A stretch of 64,000 bases of DNA. Source: Candidula unifasciata. Its lineage: Eukaryota; Mollusca; Gastropoda; Stylommatophora; Geomitridae. The position numbers and the translations under genes are program-made. Where the stretch lies: assembly GCA_905116865.2 (NCBI GenBank), contig CAJHNH020007590.1, forward strand, positions 172,501-236,500, in the 5' to 3' direction. Under the pieces are notes generated by a model, which saw nothing but the letters and a program-made list of their open reading frames with translations, searched no databases and had not been told where the DNA came from. How positions within the stretch are numbered: position 1 is the stretch's first letter; each line of letters starts with the position of its first letter. This document shows positions 1 to 10,952 of this stretch, piece after piece.

Positions 1-369
1 CTTTCACTGTAATCAACAAAATGATCACCTTTCATTTGTATGGTCATTTCCAATAAAATTAACCTAATATTTTTCTCCTCTCTGAAATGATTGACAAGAC
101 TGAAGGATTGTACAAATAAAACTGCAGTGAAGTTTAATTTATTGTTTATTTATTTGTTTTCAAATCAGACAGAAATTGTGATCGAGAAATATTAATAGAC
201 AGCTATTATCAGTGCATGAGATTCTTTCTTTGTCTTTATCTTTCTGTGTCTCTCTATTAGTTTGTCTTACTATGTCTGCTTCTCTCTGAGTCTCTATTAG
301 TTTGTCTCACTATGTTTGCCTCTCTCTCTAATTATCTCTTTTTTTTAATTCATTGGCTATTAATTTCTA

Positions 370-371
<2 letters not shown>
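1..371. other. no gene seen
   Basis: AT-rich non-coding sequence with a short pair of near-repeats around tctctattagtttgtct (252-310). Nothing further can be supported. Confidence 0.6.
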
Positions 372-462
<91 letters not shown>

Positions 463-566
463 CCCCCACCCCCCCCCCCACCCCCCCCCCCCCTCCCCCC
501 TCCCTCCCCTCCCTCTCCCCTCCCCCCCCCCCCCCCCCCCCCCCACCCCCCCCCCCCCCCACCCCA
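372..566. repeat. (CT)n microsatellite followed by C-rich tract
   Basis: About 45 CT units (372-460) run into some 100 bases of nearly pure C with scattered A and T. Apparent ORFs on both strands here are low-complexity artefacts. Confidence 0.97.
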
Positions 567-611
567 CAGCTGTCTGGGAGCAAATGAGCAGTATGGAATA
601 GTACATTTCAG

Positions 612-790
612 TCTGGGGCTACTGGTGCAGTGGGGAGTGATCTGGAGATGTGGCCTACATTCAGTGCTCAGAGGAAATTCAAGACAGACAGAACAATCAG
701 CCTATGCTGGCACGCACTATCAACACTGTCCTGGCTGCTGAAGATGGGGACAAAGCACTTATGGAATATGAAGAGAGATGTTATGATGGT
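612..790 (+). mobile_element. LINE 3' tail fragment (RNase H LINE family)
   Basis: The block ending in ctgctgaagatggggacaaa and cttatggaatatg matches the end of the RT/RNase H LINE seen at 60775-61440 and 6012-7990. It is heavily mutated and has no intact frame. It is followed by a T run at 809-823. Confidence 0.5.
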
Positions 791-830
791 TCTCAGCTCA
801 TGTCTGTTTTTTTTTTTTTTTTTGGTTATT

Positions 831-1234
831 GATGTGTAAAATGTTCTCCTTGTATAATCCTTGGGGTGGGGAGGAATCATTGTTATTATAACACTAGTTA
901 TTCTGGCAATCTTCTCATCCTTCAGAAGTGTTTGTCTTAGATGAGGGGCACAGTTGATCAGAAGATGGAAAGAAAAAAAAACTGGATGTTAAGGTAGTAA
1001 GAACCATGACAGTAAATAAACAGCAGTCTCTCACGGAGCAGCAGTGACTGACTCAGACATTGAGCAAACTGGATTCCATGCAATATCGGTTTTTACTAGA
1101 TGTATAAAAAAAAAAGCATAAACAATCTAAGTAAAAGATGTGTAGCAAAATAAACAGTGTTTTATAATACATTACAAGACTGTCATAAGTAAAAGACTAG
1201 TTTGCAAGCACACAACTATCAAAAATGCATTGAG
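831..1234. other. no gene seen
   Basis: AT-rich intergenic sequence with A-runs; no coding or repeat signature recognised. Confidence 0.5.
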
Positions 1235-1403
1235 CACACATACACCCAGAAAACATATATTCCCAGTAACCATGCACTCAGAAAATATACACCCAACAAA
1301 CATATATACCCAGTAAACATACATGCAGACAGTATACACATATACCAAGCAAACATGTACCCAGGAAGCATACACTCAGAAAACATATATCCAGCAAACA
1401 TAC
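1235..1403. repeat. degenerate tandem repeat (cagtaaacatacac-like unit)
   Basis: About ten imperfect copies of a 15-20 bp unit built on cccagcaaacatayac / actcagaaaacatat. The array resumes at 2069-2096 on the other side of a LINE insertion. Confidence 0.8.
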
Positions 1404-2068
1404 TTACTTACTTACTTAGTCGCTCCTCTTCTACCTTGGGGTGTAGAGGTTTGCCAGAGAGATCGCCAGACATCTCTATCAGCAATTTTCTTTCTGGCTT
1501 TATTCCATTCTAGTCCTCTGTCAGTTAGGGACTGTCGGATGTTGTCTTCCCAGCGCACCCTGGGTCGTCCTGGAGGTCTGGTTCAATGGTTCTTAGCCTC
1601 CCATGCCTGCCATGGTGGCCGATTTTCTCCCATTCTGCATACATGTCCAAACCATCGTAACTGTGACTGATCCACTTGAGTTTGTAAGGACTCGGTATCA
1701 AGATCTTGACGTATTGTCTGATTGCGGACTTTGTCCCTTTTTGTCACTTGGACCACCTTTCTCAGATATCTCATTTCCGAGGCCTGCAGCTGGCTTCTGT
1801 GAGCTGTTGTCATTGCCCATGACTCACACCCATAGGTCAGGACTGGTACATAGGTAGAGCGGTAAACAGCCATTTTCGTCCTCTTGCCAATTTTTCTTTT
1901 GCTAAGAAACCCTCGGTTTATGGCCTGGAAGAGTCTCCCAGCAGCTGCTTTTCGTGTAGCCAGCCCAGTCTTAATGCCTCCATTTTGGTCTAATACAACT
2001 CCAAGGTATTTGAACTGGTTAACCTGCTCCAATGCATACTGTCCCATCATGATCTGGTGTTTCTTCTT
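1404..2068 (-). mobile_element. 5'-truncated LINE, RT C-terminal region
   Basis: Minus-strand translation gives FKYLGVVLDQNGG, VYRSTYVPVLTYGCESWAM, LRWFGHVCRM and, after a frameshift, a GRPRVRWEDN-type terminus. This is the post-catalytic part of a non-LTR reverse transcriptase of RTE-like style. The 3' end is an (AAGT)n tail (ttacttacttactta on the plus strand). A 13-bp direct repeat CCAGCAAACATAC flanks it (1391-1403 and 2069-2081), so this is a genuine 5'-truncated retrotransposition, now inactive. Confidence 0.9.
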
Positions 2069-2096
2069 CCAGCAAACATACACTCAGTAAATCTTC

Positions 2097-2160
2097 ATCA
2101 TTAAGTGCTTTACCAACTGGCGTGAGCGATCATACCTTTCAATAACCTGTAAATTTCAAA
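2097..2160 (-). mobile_element. short 3' fragment of a second LINE family
   Basis: Plus-strand catcattaagtgctttacca and ctggcgtgagcgatcat resemble the terminal segment of the LINE copies at 23390, 25300, 26735 and 45846. Too short for more. Confidence 0.45.
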
Positions 2161-2461
2161 AGCATGTAATGTACCTGTGGGGATGCCCTATACAAAAGGC
2201 TGTTAATTATTTGCTCATACTGTCTTCCTTTATCAGTCTTTCCATTCATCTTTCCATCTTTGTGACATGTTCTGGTTTGTTTTTCTCATAATGTGGCCTT
2301 CCTGATGTTTGTCATTAGTTGTCATCTGTCTTCACTAAACATACACTCAGTGTATACTCATGGCTAAATGAGCAACTGTCAGTTAATGGACTGTGTGATC
2401 TGTTAGCCTTGATGGTGAGAATGCAATGTTTTCCAAACTGATCCTTCTGGGACTGTTGTGC

Positions 2462-2735
2462 CTTATACTTTTTGTTCTTTTCCTCCTCCTCCTAATCCTC
2501 CTCCTCCTCTATTTTTTCTTCTTCTTTTTCCTCTAATTCTTCTTTTTCTTCTCCTTCTCATAGTTCTTCTTAATTTTCTGCATCCTCCTCTTATTTTTTT
2601 TCTTCTTCTTTGTGTTTTACCTTATCCCCCACCTCTTCTTCTTCACCTTTTTTTCTTTTTCTTCTTCTTCTTCTTTTTATTATTGTTCTCATCTTTCTAA
2701 TTCTTCTTCGTCTGTTTTTTCTTTTTCTAGAAACA
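2462..2735. repeat. T/C-rich (TTC)n-like low-complexity tract
   Basis: Degenerate CCT and TTC repeats. The Leu/Phe/Pro-rich frames across it are artefacts. Confidence 0.9.
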
Positions 2736-2739
2736 ATTG

Positions 2740-3190
2740 TTGGAACAGTACCGTGCCCTCAAGGTTGTCACCTTATCTACCACAAAATATATGGTAGAGT
2801 GGCTCAAAACCTCATGTTGCCAAGTCGGTAGTCTTAAACAATATAACATTGGTCGTCGGAATTCAGAAACGTTCTGCTCCAATTAATTATTCAAGCATTT
2901 GTGGTGGGAGGTCCTCAGAAGTTATGGCATAAAACTGCCAAAAGTATTTATTGTTGATCAACTGCAGATTATTTAACACTGGTTATAAGTCATCTGTTGT
3001 GGCATCTGGTTTTAAAAAGTTCAAGGAACAAAAATGCAAATTTACTAAAAATATGGAATATTTTAAAATAAAAACTTCGCAATAGCGTATGTTGATATAA
3101 TAAATATGGCCCACAAGTTTGAAATTAAATATATACATTTACATATCTGTTCAATGGATATATATTATGGAACGAAAGTTAAATACATTC
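2740..3190. other. no gene seen
   Basis: Non-coding sequence; nothing recognised on either strand. Confidence 0.5.
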
Positions 3191-3199
3191 AAAAACAAA

Positions 3200-3530
3200 T
3201 ATTTAAGAAAATTCATTCACTCATTCATTCATTTCATTCTTTCAATGTCCTGTTTTGCTATTAAATTGCTCACGGTGTATTCTTCCATTCCATTCTATCC
3301 TGTGCAGTCTGTTGAATATCATGGATAGAATCCAGTCCAGCAGCTTTGGCCTCTCTCACCAACGTTCGCCTTAGGGTTTCTCTTGCTTGTTCTTGTTTCC
3401 TCAATCCATTTATTTCACATTTCAATTTCTCCTTATGTCTTCTCAGTGTGTCTAATTTAGCACCATTCTCTCCATCTTGTAACCGCTGATACTCGTGGTT
3501 GCCAAGACATTTCTCTTATTTCTTCATCCC
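3200..3530 (-). mobile_element. probable LINE 3' end with (TGAA)n tail
   Basis: On the minus strand a decayed frame reads LRRHKEKLKCEINGLRKQEQ then REAKAAGLDSIHDI and QDRMEW, reminiscent of non-LTR element C-termini. It is followed by a (TGAA)n tail (plus strand attcattcactcattcatt). The family is not resolved. Confidence 0.45.
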
Positions 3531-4748
3531 CTTTTGAAATCATCCAATTTTATTTTCATCATTTTCCTCAGGCATGTGTTATGCATTTTCAGTTTATAAA
3601 CAATTAAATATATCTTTTAATAACAAAAAGACCTAGAGCATTACTTCCATGAGCAGTTTATACATCTACGGTTAAAAATCGAATGAATATGATAACAGAT
3701 AACACAGGCATTTAAATATAGATTATTGAAACATTTTGACCAAAAAATATCTGTACACCGTCTGTTTCCCATGTTGCTGAATCTATTGTCCGTCTTTTTA
3801 TTCACATTTTGTTAAATTTGGGAGGTGGGGGGGGGGGGCCTTGCCATATATTATGTAAGGGGTGATGGGGCAGGGGTTATTTGCCATTTACTTAAGGGGG
3901 CATGACCTGAAAATTTTCCTAGATAATCTTCGTGGTGGGGGGTGGGGGGGGGGGGCAGAGACCTAAGTCATGACTCCTGGGTCTCGGACATCACCTACTG
4001 TGCTGACCGGACAAGCCGAGACATAGCAACTGCAATAGGTACTGAGGTAATTGTGATCACCGCAAGTGAATGGTAGCAAATTACCAGCCTACCTATAAAC
4101 TGCAAATGACAATGAAAACTGGTTGCACATAGACAGGCCCAAAGACCTGCATAGATGCACAAAGGGTAGCTGGGATAGAGTGACAAGGGCAAGGAATTTA
4201 TTAGTAAGGAATTCCCATACAGTCTGTGAAGAAATATAATTAATCCACTATTTTAATAACAGAATGCTAGTAAGATTATCTTACATTATGTCCCAATTAT
4301 AATCTTGAGGGTTGAACAGGATATTTTTGTGCACTTTTATTTCATAATGTATCTAGGGGAACTCTTTTATACACAAGCAGTTATTAGTTTAAAGAACAGT
4401 GTAGTGAGAGTGAACAAAGTCACAAATATTTTGGGATTTAAAGGATAATATAAATATATATATGTGTTATATATATATAACATCTTCAGTTTGCATATCA
4501 AAAAGAAAATGCATAATATAATCTTGTAAAGCTTGCCTTGGATCGAAAGGAAAGACACATTATAGTATAAAAGGCTGACAGTCAACATCAAAGCAATCCC
4601 AGATGTATCTTGACACCATCCACAAGCCTGCCTACCTGATTAGAAACCTGTGGGAAAAATCAAGTGGACAATGTTATGTTTTTAAAACCGCAGTCTTCTT
4701 CCCTTGTACACATGGAGGCTAAGAAATCATCTGCGGACCGGCTGACAA
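3531..4748. other. no gene seen; G-rich runs
   Basis: Mostly AT-rich. Two G-rich blocks (3822-3838, 3934-3956) stand near short direct similarities (ggggtgatggggcagggg). No supportable gene. Confidence 0.5.
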
Positions 4749-4773
4749 CTAGCACAGAAAAAACAAATTATTT

Positions 4774-5318
4774 GCTGCAGAACCAACCCCAGCACTTTCT
4801 GGCTGTCGTGGTTTTTCTAGCTGCAGCTGCAGGAGTTTCAAGGAAAGACAGAATACGAAATCATGAAATCAGACGAATGCTAGGAATAAAGCCAGTCTTA
4901 CAGGTCATCAAAGTACAACAAATGAAGTGGTTTGGACACCTAACAAGAATGCCCTGGTACTATCCGCCACAGCGAGCCACAGTTAAACGTTACAAGGGGT
5001 ATAGGGCGAGTGGAAAACCTCGGAAAATATGGAGTGATGGCATTAAGAACAGCCTTAAAGAAATGAACATCACTCTTAATAGTGCTCTTGACAGAGCCCA
5101 TCAACGAACATTACATCTCCCCCCGACACTTCGATGAGGTACAAGGTGGAAGAGAAGAAGAGGTTTTTCTAGGCAAATAACGTCCAGTAGTTTGCTATAA
5201 CTTTCTGGACGGTGGGCCGGTCGAAACCATCGCAAGACAAACCGTCCGCAGCAGGGATCGAACCCAGCACCCCGACATTACGAAGCGCGTTCGCAACGCC
5301 TAAGCCACAGACGCCGAC
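4774..5318 (-). mobile_element. SINE-A copy (tRNA-headed), interrupted by a LINE
   Basis: Two blocks, 4774-4820 and 5162-5318, form one SINE-A. Read on the minus strand the head has GTGGCTTAGGCG (A-box-like) and GGGTTCGATCCCTGC (B box). The tail contains the family block seen elsewhere as gttgcagaaccaaccccag. Flanking near-direct repeats starting ctagcacagaa and rich in A (about 4751-4773 and 5319-5343) look like its target duplication. The LINE at 4821-5161 splits it. Confidence 0.85.
4821..5161 (+). mobile_element. 5'-truncated LINE nested in SINE-A
   Basis: Plus-strand frame reads SRKDRIRNHEIRRMLGIKP, QQMKWFGHLTRMP and KPRKIWSDGIKNSLKEMNI, the C-terminal end of a non-LTR polyprotein. The 11-bp repeat GGTTTTTCTAG occurs at both edges (4810-4820, 5162-5172) although intact SINE-A copies carry it once, so it is the target duplication. 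The 3' end is purine-rich (gaagagaagaag). Confidence 0.9.
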
Positions 5319-5377
5319 CTAGCACAGAAGCAAAAACAAATTTATTATGTTTCTGAAACCACGACCTGGAAAACATG

Positions 5378-5570
5378 ACTGACTGACTGACTGACTTTCT
5401 ACCCCACCAGGACATCACACAAGCGATAAACACCCGATGACACAAAGTGCCTCCATGTTGATGAGGATCGCCGTCTAGAGGTCCCAGAAACCGCGTTCAG
5501 CCCTTAGACCATATTTATGGCCGGGCTATATTGCGGCCCCTGGCAAGAGCCAGAGTAGGGCTTCAAATAC
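5378..5570 (-). mobile_element. interspersed element D, copy 1
   Basis: About 190 bp shared with 50218-50405 and 54640-54820 (opposite strand). Landmarks are tttctgggacc..., gtgtcatcgggtgtttatcg and the 5' block gaagccctac...ggggccgcaatat. Its 3' end is a (GTCA)n run. No protein and no clear B box. Confidence 0.75.
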
Positions 5571-5734
5571 CGAAAAATTTGCATCCTAAAATTTGACGGC
5601 GGGATATTCTTAGTCATGGAAGACATTTCCCAAGCAGCGTATCTGTCGGCTGGACACGTGTTGAATGACATAGGTTTATGGGTGGGAGCAAAGCAAGCCA
5701 AAACCAGCATGTGTTACAAAAATTAATCGTTAGG

Positions 5735-5875
5735 GACATCATAGCATTCAAGACATTTTCTTAAGCGCTTCGTTTCCATCTTCAGCAGCAAATTCTTAGT
5801 TCCAATTCCGATGAAACAGTCTGATTGTATTACCGTCTCGCCTTTTCTTTGGGTTGGGGATTGAAGTCATTACAA
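5735..5875 (-). mobile_element. LINE 3' tail fragment (RNase H LINE family)
   Basis: Plus-strand gacatcatagcattcaagac ... tttccatcttcagcagcaaa matches the tail at 6030-6160 and 57995-58150. Confidence 0.65.
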
Positions 5876-6011
5876 TTATATGTTAAACAACTTGTAAAGT
5901 AATGACTGGAATACACAAATGTAGAAGTCAAACATGTCCTCGTGTCTCTACTTCTTTCTTTAGCAAACAGAGATACTATTTATGTGTTTATTGCGGGGTG
6001 GGGGGGGGGGG

Positions 6012-7990
6012 TGTTGAATGTTGAATTGAGAATTGACAACATAGTATTCAAGACACTCCCATAAGCTCTCCGTTCCCATCTTCAGCAGCAAGCGGATAAC
6101 TCCGATTTCGATGGCACCAGTAACTGTCATATTGTGTATTTGTTTAGCCTTTCCTTCGAGTGTTGAGCGTCGACCAGATTTCCAGGTAACTCCTCGCAGC
6201 GCCATTCTCCTCAGACCGTAAAGATCCATCTGTGCCTCTACACTGTTATTTCGCTTCCAAAAGGCCCTCACAACATCCAGCTTGTCATACATCAGTTCAC
6301 TACCAAGTGGTGCAAAACTGCTGAGTCTATCTGTCTGCTCATTGCTCAGCATACCGGCATCACCTGGAGAAAATACCCAAAGGACGCTAACTACCCGGGA
6401 CCTCTGAAGTGATGCTTGCCAATCTGCATTGAGCATACTTGTCTCCACAATTATCAACAGCTCTGTGTGTGTGAGTCAGTTACAATCATGGCATGTGTGT
6501 ACAGCTGATTCTCAAGCCAGTGGCAGGCAGCAGTGACTGCCTCCACTTCCATTCTCAAACTAGACGTTGTGATATGATATGTCGGATTTTGTTGCACTAA
6601 GCGACGTCCGTTCGATTTTGCTATGAGCCCCATGCACTTCGTCTGCCCCTCAGCACAGAGCCATCTGTATAGACAATCACATCACCTAGAAGGGAATTGT
6701 CATGAATCATTTGTTGAACTTCTGATTCTGCAGCACCAGCTGGCCAGTCCTTGCACTGCCGACCTAAAGTGATAAGAACCCTATACAAGTCTGAAACTTG
6801 CTCGGACACTTTGACCAACTTCTCTTCTCGCCCACATTTATCAAGCCTGCACAATGTCCAGTTGTGTCTTCAGCTTGCACCATCCAAGACCAAACTCTCT
6901 TCAGTCTATGACCCTTAGATTTACGCAGTACTTCATGCAAGAGATGCTTCTTGTCTGTAGCCCCTCTGCCTTTGCTTGCAGAACTGTGAGCCTATCTGCA
7001 ATAGTAGGCAGTGCAAGTATATGTTGCATATTTGGTACCTGCGTGTCTTTTGTACATCCCAGAATTCCCCACATGGCTTCATTCAGTAGGCGTTCAAGTT
7101 TCATCAGCTGACTCTGATAAGAGAAGCATTCCAAGTCCATAAACTATCACCGACAGTATCAAATGATGGAACATTGTTAACAGCATTCTTTGTTCCATGT
7201 CCATTGCTGCCATAATCTTGAGAGCATTGAGTCATTTTTAGCATTTCAAAGCAACTGTCTTCGCATGATCCCTGACGGACAGGCTTCTAATGAAAATGGT
7301 ACACAGATACCTCGGTTTGTTTTCTCTTTTGGTTTAACTGATATTAACTGTGAGGCTTGGACCATTAGCTCTTTTCTGAACTGAGAACAGCACCCATTTC
7401 TGCACACCAGTCAGTCACTTTGTCTACAGTTGCCCATAGCTCTTGGGTTATTCGTTGCCTCTACATCCCCTGCCTATTTGCAAGAACATGATCATTAAAT
7501 GCCAATATCCTTCCAACACTTGGTGCTTCAAGTTCTGTTATCTTGCTTGTATACACAATGAAGAGCACTAGTGAAATTTCATAACCTTGGGGTAGTCCTG
7601 GGACAATATTACATGGTTCTGAGGTCCATATACCCAGGCGAAGGGCAACAATACATGAATGCAGGACAGCTGCTATCCAGTTCACAGTCCAGGGACAAAA
7701 CACCCTCTCCATGAGCGCAGATATCAAAATATGATATTTAGCTCTATTTTAGGCATCATCAAGATCAATTGCTGCCACTACAATCTCATGTCTATACTGA
7801 AACTCCCCATGAACATCAAAAGCAAAATTAGCTGCATTTGAACAGTTATCTTCCGTGGCCGGTAACTACCCAAACTTTTTGGCAGGAGCTCTTCCCTTTC
7901 TAAAAGGATTTAAAGTTTAACAGCAATACTCTTCTCTAGCCATCTGCCAAAATTATTTTGTAGGACGCCAATCATGAAACCGCTGAATCT
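6012..7990 (-). mobile_element. decayed LINE with RT and RNase H (longest copy)
   Basis: Read on the minus strand with several frameshifts, the order is RT fingers/palm (FGRWLEKSIAV; AAIDLDDA; GLPQGYEISLVLFIVYTSKI; decayed FxDD box at AFNDHVL), the RT thumb (KLERLLNEAMWGILGCTKDT, LPTIADRLTVLQAKAEG), and then RNase H (VYTDGSVLRG; SPGDAGMLSNEQTDRLS). The C-terminal tail reads DVVRAFWKRNNSVEAQMDLY and RLLLKMGTESLWECLEYY. RT followed by RNase H indicates an I-type LINE. The endonuclease and 5' half are missing and the copy is dead. It is the reference for seven shorter copies in this window. Confidence 0.9.
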
Positions 7991-8000
7991 GGAATTATTT

Positions 8001-8635
8001 TTACCTGATTTTGAAAGTTGTATTACTTACTATGTAACCTAATCCTGGGGTAGGGTGTAGAATGCCAAGCATTATCCATGCATTTTCTCTACTTTTTTTC
8101 TGTTGTCCCATACAGAAACCTTTTAAGTTTTGCTTACTTATTTTTATGAGGGGGTGGGATAGAGAACGTGGGGGGGGGTGTAAAAAAAGGGGGGGGGGTA
8201 TTCCTGCAATTCTTTGTATTGTCCGACAAAAATCCCACAGAACTTCCATGTAGTAGAAATGCTAAATTTTATTAGACAATAGTTGCCTAAATTGTTTTGC
8301 CATTTAACTCGGCTACAGACAGTCAACCTCGGTGATCAACTGATTTAGGATTGTGATGGAGTTTAAACAGAGGCCGACCATGCAATGCCACAGACAGATG
8401 AAATAATACTCTCTATAAATAAAGCACAAATACACACACTGTTTGGGCTGTTTATAGTTCACATCAACACATCGAGTTACCAGCAGATCCAGATCCATGT
8501 GAGCTAACAACACGAAACAAATTGCAATTAGTAACCGATCAGGAGTGCATTGTTCATGGAGCAATGCCTGGTGTAGCTGCTACGGGTTTGCCAGTTATAT
8601 CCTTATTGGAACTTCAACAGGATAGTTATGGACTA
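8001..8635. other. no gene seen
   Basis: Non-coding; includes G-rich runs at 8170-8200. No motif recognised. Confidence 0.5.
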
Positions 8636-10880
8636 GGACTCTTGGACATTCCCGTAAGCGTTCCGTTCATATCTTGAACAGCAAACGCAGAGTTCCAATT
8701 GCAATGCTAGCTGTAGCAGTCTGGTTGCTGTCCCGTCCCGCCTCTTTCCTGAGTGTTGAGCGTCAGCTAGTTCGCTTTCCTTGTCACCCTATACATTCTC
8801 TTCAGACCGTGATGATCTGTCTGTGCTTCCATGATGATCTGTCTGTGTTTCCGTGATGATCTCTCTGTGTTTCCGTGATGATCTGTCTGTGTTTCCGTGA
8901 TGATCTGTCTGTGCTTCCGTGATGATCTCTCTGTGTTTCCGTGATGATCTGTCAGTGCTTCCGTGATGATCTGTCTGTGTTTCCGTGAAGATCTGTCTGT
9001 GCTTCCGTGATGATCTGTCTGTACTTCCGTGATGATCTGTCTGTGCTTCCATGATGATCTGTCTGTGTTTCCGTGATGATCTGTCTGTGCTTCCGTGATG
9101 ATCTGTCTGTGTTTCCGTGATGATCTGTCTGTGCTTCCGTGATGATCTCTCTGTGTTTCCGTGATGATCTGTCTGTGCTTCCGTGATGATCTGTCTGTGT
9201 TTCCGTGATGATCTGTCTGTGCTTCCGTGATGATCTCTCTGTGTTTCCGTGATAATCTGTCTGTGCTTCCGTGATGATCTGTCTGTGTTTCCGTGATGAT
9301 CTGTCTGTGTTTCCGTGATGATCTGTCTGTGCTTCCGTGATGATCTGTCTGTGTTTCCGTGATGATCTGTCTGTGCTTCCGTGATGATCTCTCTGTGTTT
9401 CCGTGATGATCTGTCTGTGCTTCCGTGATGATCTGTCTGTGTTTCCGTGATGATCTGTCTGTGCTTCTGTGATGATCTCTCTGTGTTTCCGTGATAATCT
9501 GTCTGTGCTTCCGTGATGATCTGTCTGTGCTTCCGTGATGATCTGTCTGTACTTCCGTGATGATCTGTCTGTGCTTCCATGATGATCTGTCTGTGTTTCC
9601 GTGATGATCTGTCTGTGCTTCCGTGATGATCTGTCTGTGTTTCCATGATGATCTGTCTGTGTACCGTGGTGATCTGTCTGTGCTTCCGTGATGATCTGTC
9701 TGTGTTTCCGTGATGATCTGTCTGTGCTTCTGTGATGATCTCTCTGTGTTTCCGTGATAATCTGTCTGTGCTTCCGTGATGATCTGTCTGTGCTTCCGTG
9801 ATGATCTGTCTGTACTTCCGTGATGATCTGTCTGTGCTTCCATGATGATCTGTCTGTGTTTCCGTGATGATCTGTCTGTGCTTCCGTGATGATCTGTCTG
9901 TGTTTCCATGATGATCTGTCTGTGTACCGTGGTGATCTGTCTGTGCTTCCGTGATGATCTGTCTGTGTTTCCGTGATGATCTGTCTGTGTTTCCGTGATG
10001 ATCTGTCTGTGTTTCCGTGATGATCTGTCTGTGCTTCCATGATGATCTGTCTGTGTTTCCATGATGATCTGTCTGTGTTTCCATGATGATCTGTCTGTGT
10101 TTCCATGATGATCTGTCTGTGCTTCCATGATGATCTGTCTGTGTTTCCATGATGATCTGTCTGTGCTTCCATGATGATCTGTCTGTGCTTCCGTGATGAT
10201 CTGTCTGTGCTTCCGTGATGATCTGTCTGTGTTTCCGTGATGATCTGTCTGTGCTTCCATGATGATCTGTCTGTGTTTCCATGATGATCTGTCTGTGCTT
10301 CCGTGATAATCTGTCTGTGCTTCCGTGATGATCTGTCTGTGTACCGTGGTGATCTGTCTGTGCTTCCATGATGATCTGTCTGTGCTTCCGTGATGATCTG
10401 TCTGTTTACCGTGATGATCTGTCTGTGCTTCCATGATGATCTGTCTGTGGTTCCGTGATGATCTGCCTGTGTACCGTGATGATCTGTCTGTGTACCGTGA
10501 TGTTCTGTCTGTGCTTCCGTGATGATCTCTCTGTGTACCGTGATGATCTCTCTGTGTACCGTGATGATCTGTCTGTGTACCGCGATGGTCTGTCTGTGCT
10601 CCCGTGATGATCTCTCTGTGTACCGTGATGATCTGCCTGTGTTCCGTGATGATCTCTCTGTGTTTCCGTGATGATCTGTCTGTTCTTCCAAGATGCTCTA
10701 TCTCTTCTTCCATGATGATCTCTCTGTGCCTCCGCACTGTTTACTCGCTCCCAAAGGGCTCTTGTAACAAGCGGCTTGGCCTGCACCAGTTTAACACCAA
10801 GTGATACAAAGCCAACTCTTCTATCTGCCAGCCGTACCATGGAGAAAATATTTAAAGGACGTTAAACTGGGTATCTAGGA
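8636..10880 (-). mobile_element. LINE 3' region (RNase H family) split by an internal tandem array
   Basis: Flanks on both sides of the array are LINE sequence in the same order as at 6012-7990. Upstream on the minus strand: VRLADRRVGF, KLVQAKPLVTRALWERVNSA (10728-10840). Downstream: GLKRMYRVTRKAN and TATASIAIGTLRLLFKI (8636-8815). The join falls exactly at EAQ-x-D-HH/LY-G. The upstream edge reaches the stop codon of the fucosyltransferase terminal exon. Confidence 0.85.
8803..10728. repeat. 22-bp tandem array, about 88 copies, inside LINE coding sequence
   Basis: Unit gatgatctgtctgtgcttcc plus gt, with c/t and g/a variants and occasional shorter gtaccgtg units. Because 22 is not a multiple of three and no frame of the unit has a stop, long minus-strand frames with a 22-residue period (EAQTDHHG-STDRSSR-KHRQIIT) arise; they are not genes. 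Higher-order blocks recur (for example 9470-9660 and 9720-9910 share the order of variants including the taccgtggt unit). Confidence 0.97.
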
Positions 10881-10952
10881 TTTTTCTGCTGGTTTGGCAT
10901 CCTGGGGGCGACTATTCGGGTCACAGGGCAGGTTAAACCTTGAGGTCGCCAC
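10875..10952 (-). CDS. fucosyltransferase terminal exon (predicted)
   Basis: After an 80-bp intron with a consensus donor, a pyrimidine-rich acceptor (cttccctccccaccag) opens a phase-0 frame of 25 codons, VATSRFNLPCDPNSRPQDAK then PAEKS, ending in TAG. The single Cys could pair with a Cys of exon 5. Tail sequences diverge within GT10, so homology does not confirm it. The match of phase, acceptor and nearby stop does. The last codons abut sequence alignable with the RNase H region of a LINE, so the stop may be LINE-derived. No AATAAA signal was seen just downstream. Confidence 0.65.
   Translation of the reverse strand: MATSRFNLPCDPNSRPQDAKPAEKS

Noticed and set aside
8767..10737. Open frames of 526-656 codons on the minus strand (TDRSSRKHRQIITEAQ repeats)
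   Set aside because: Produced by a 22-bp unit without stops in any frame; three overlapping frames are equally open and the source is a LINE tail.
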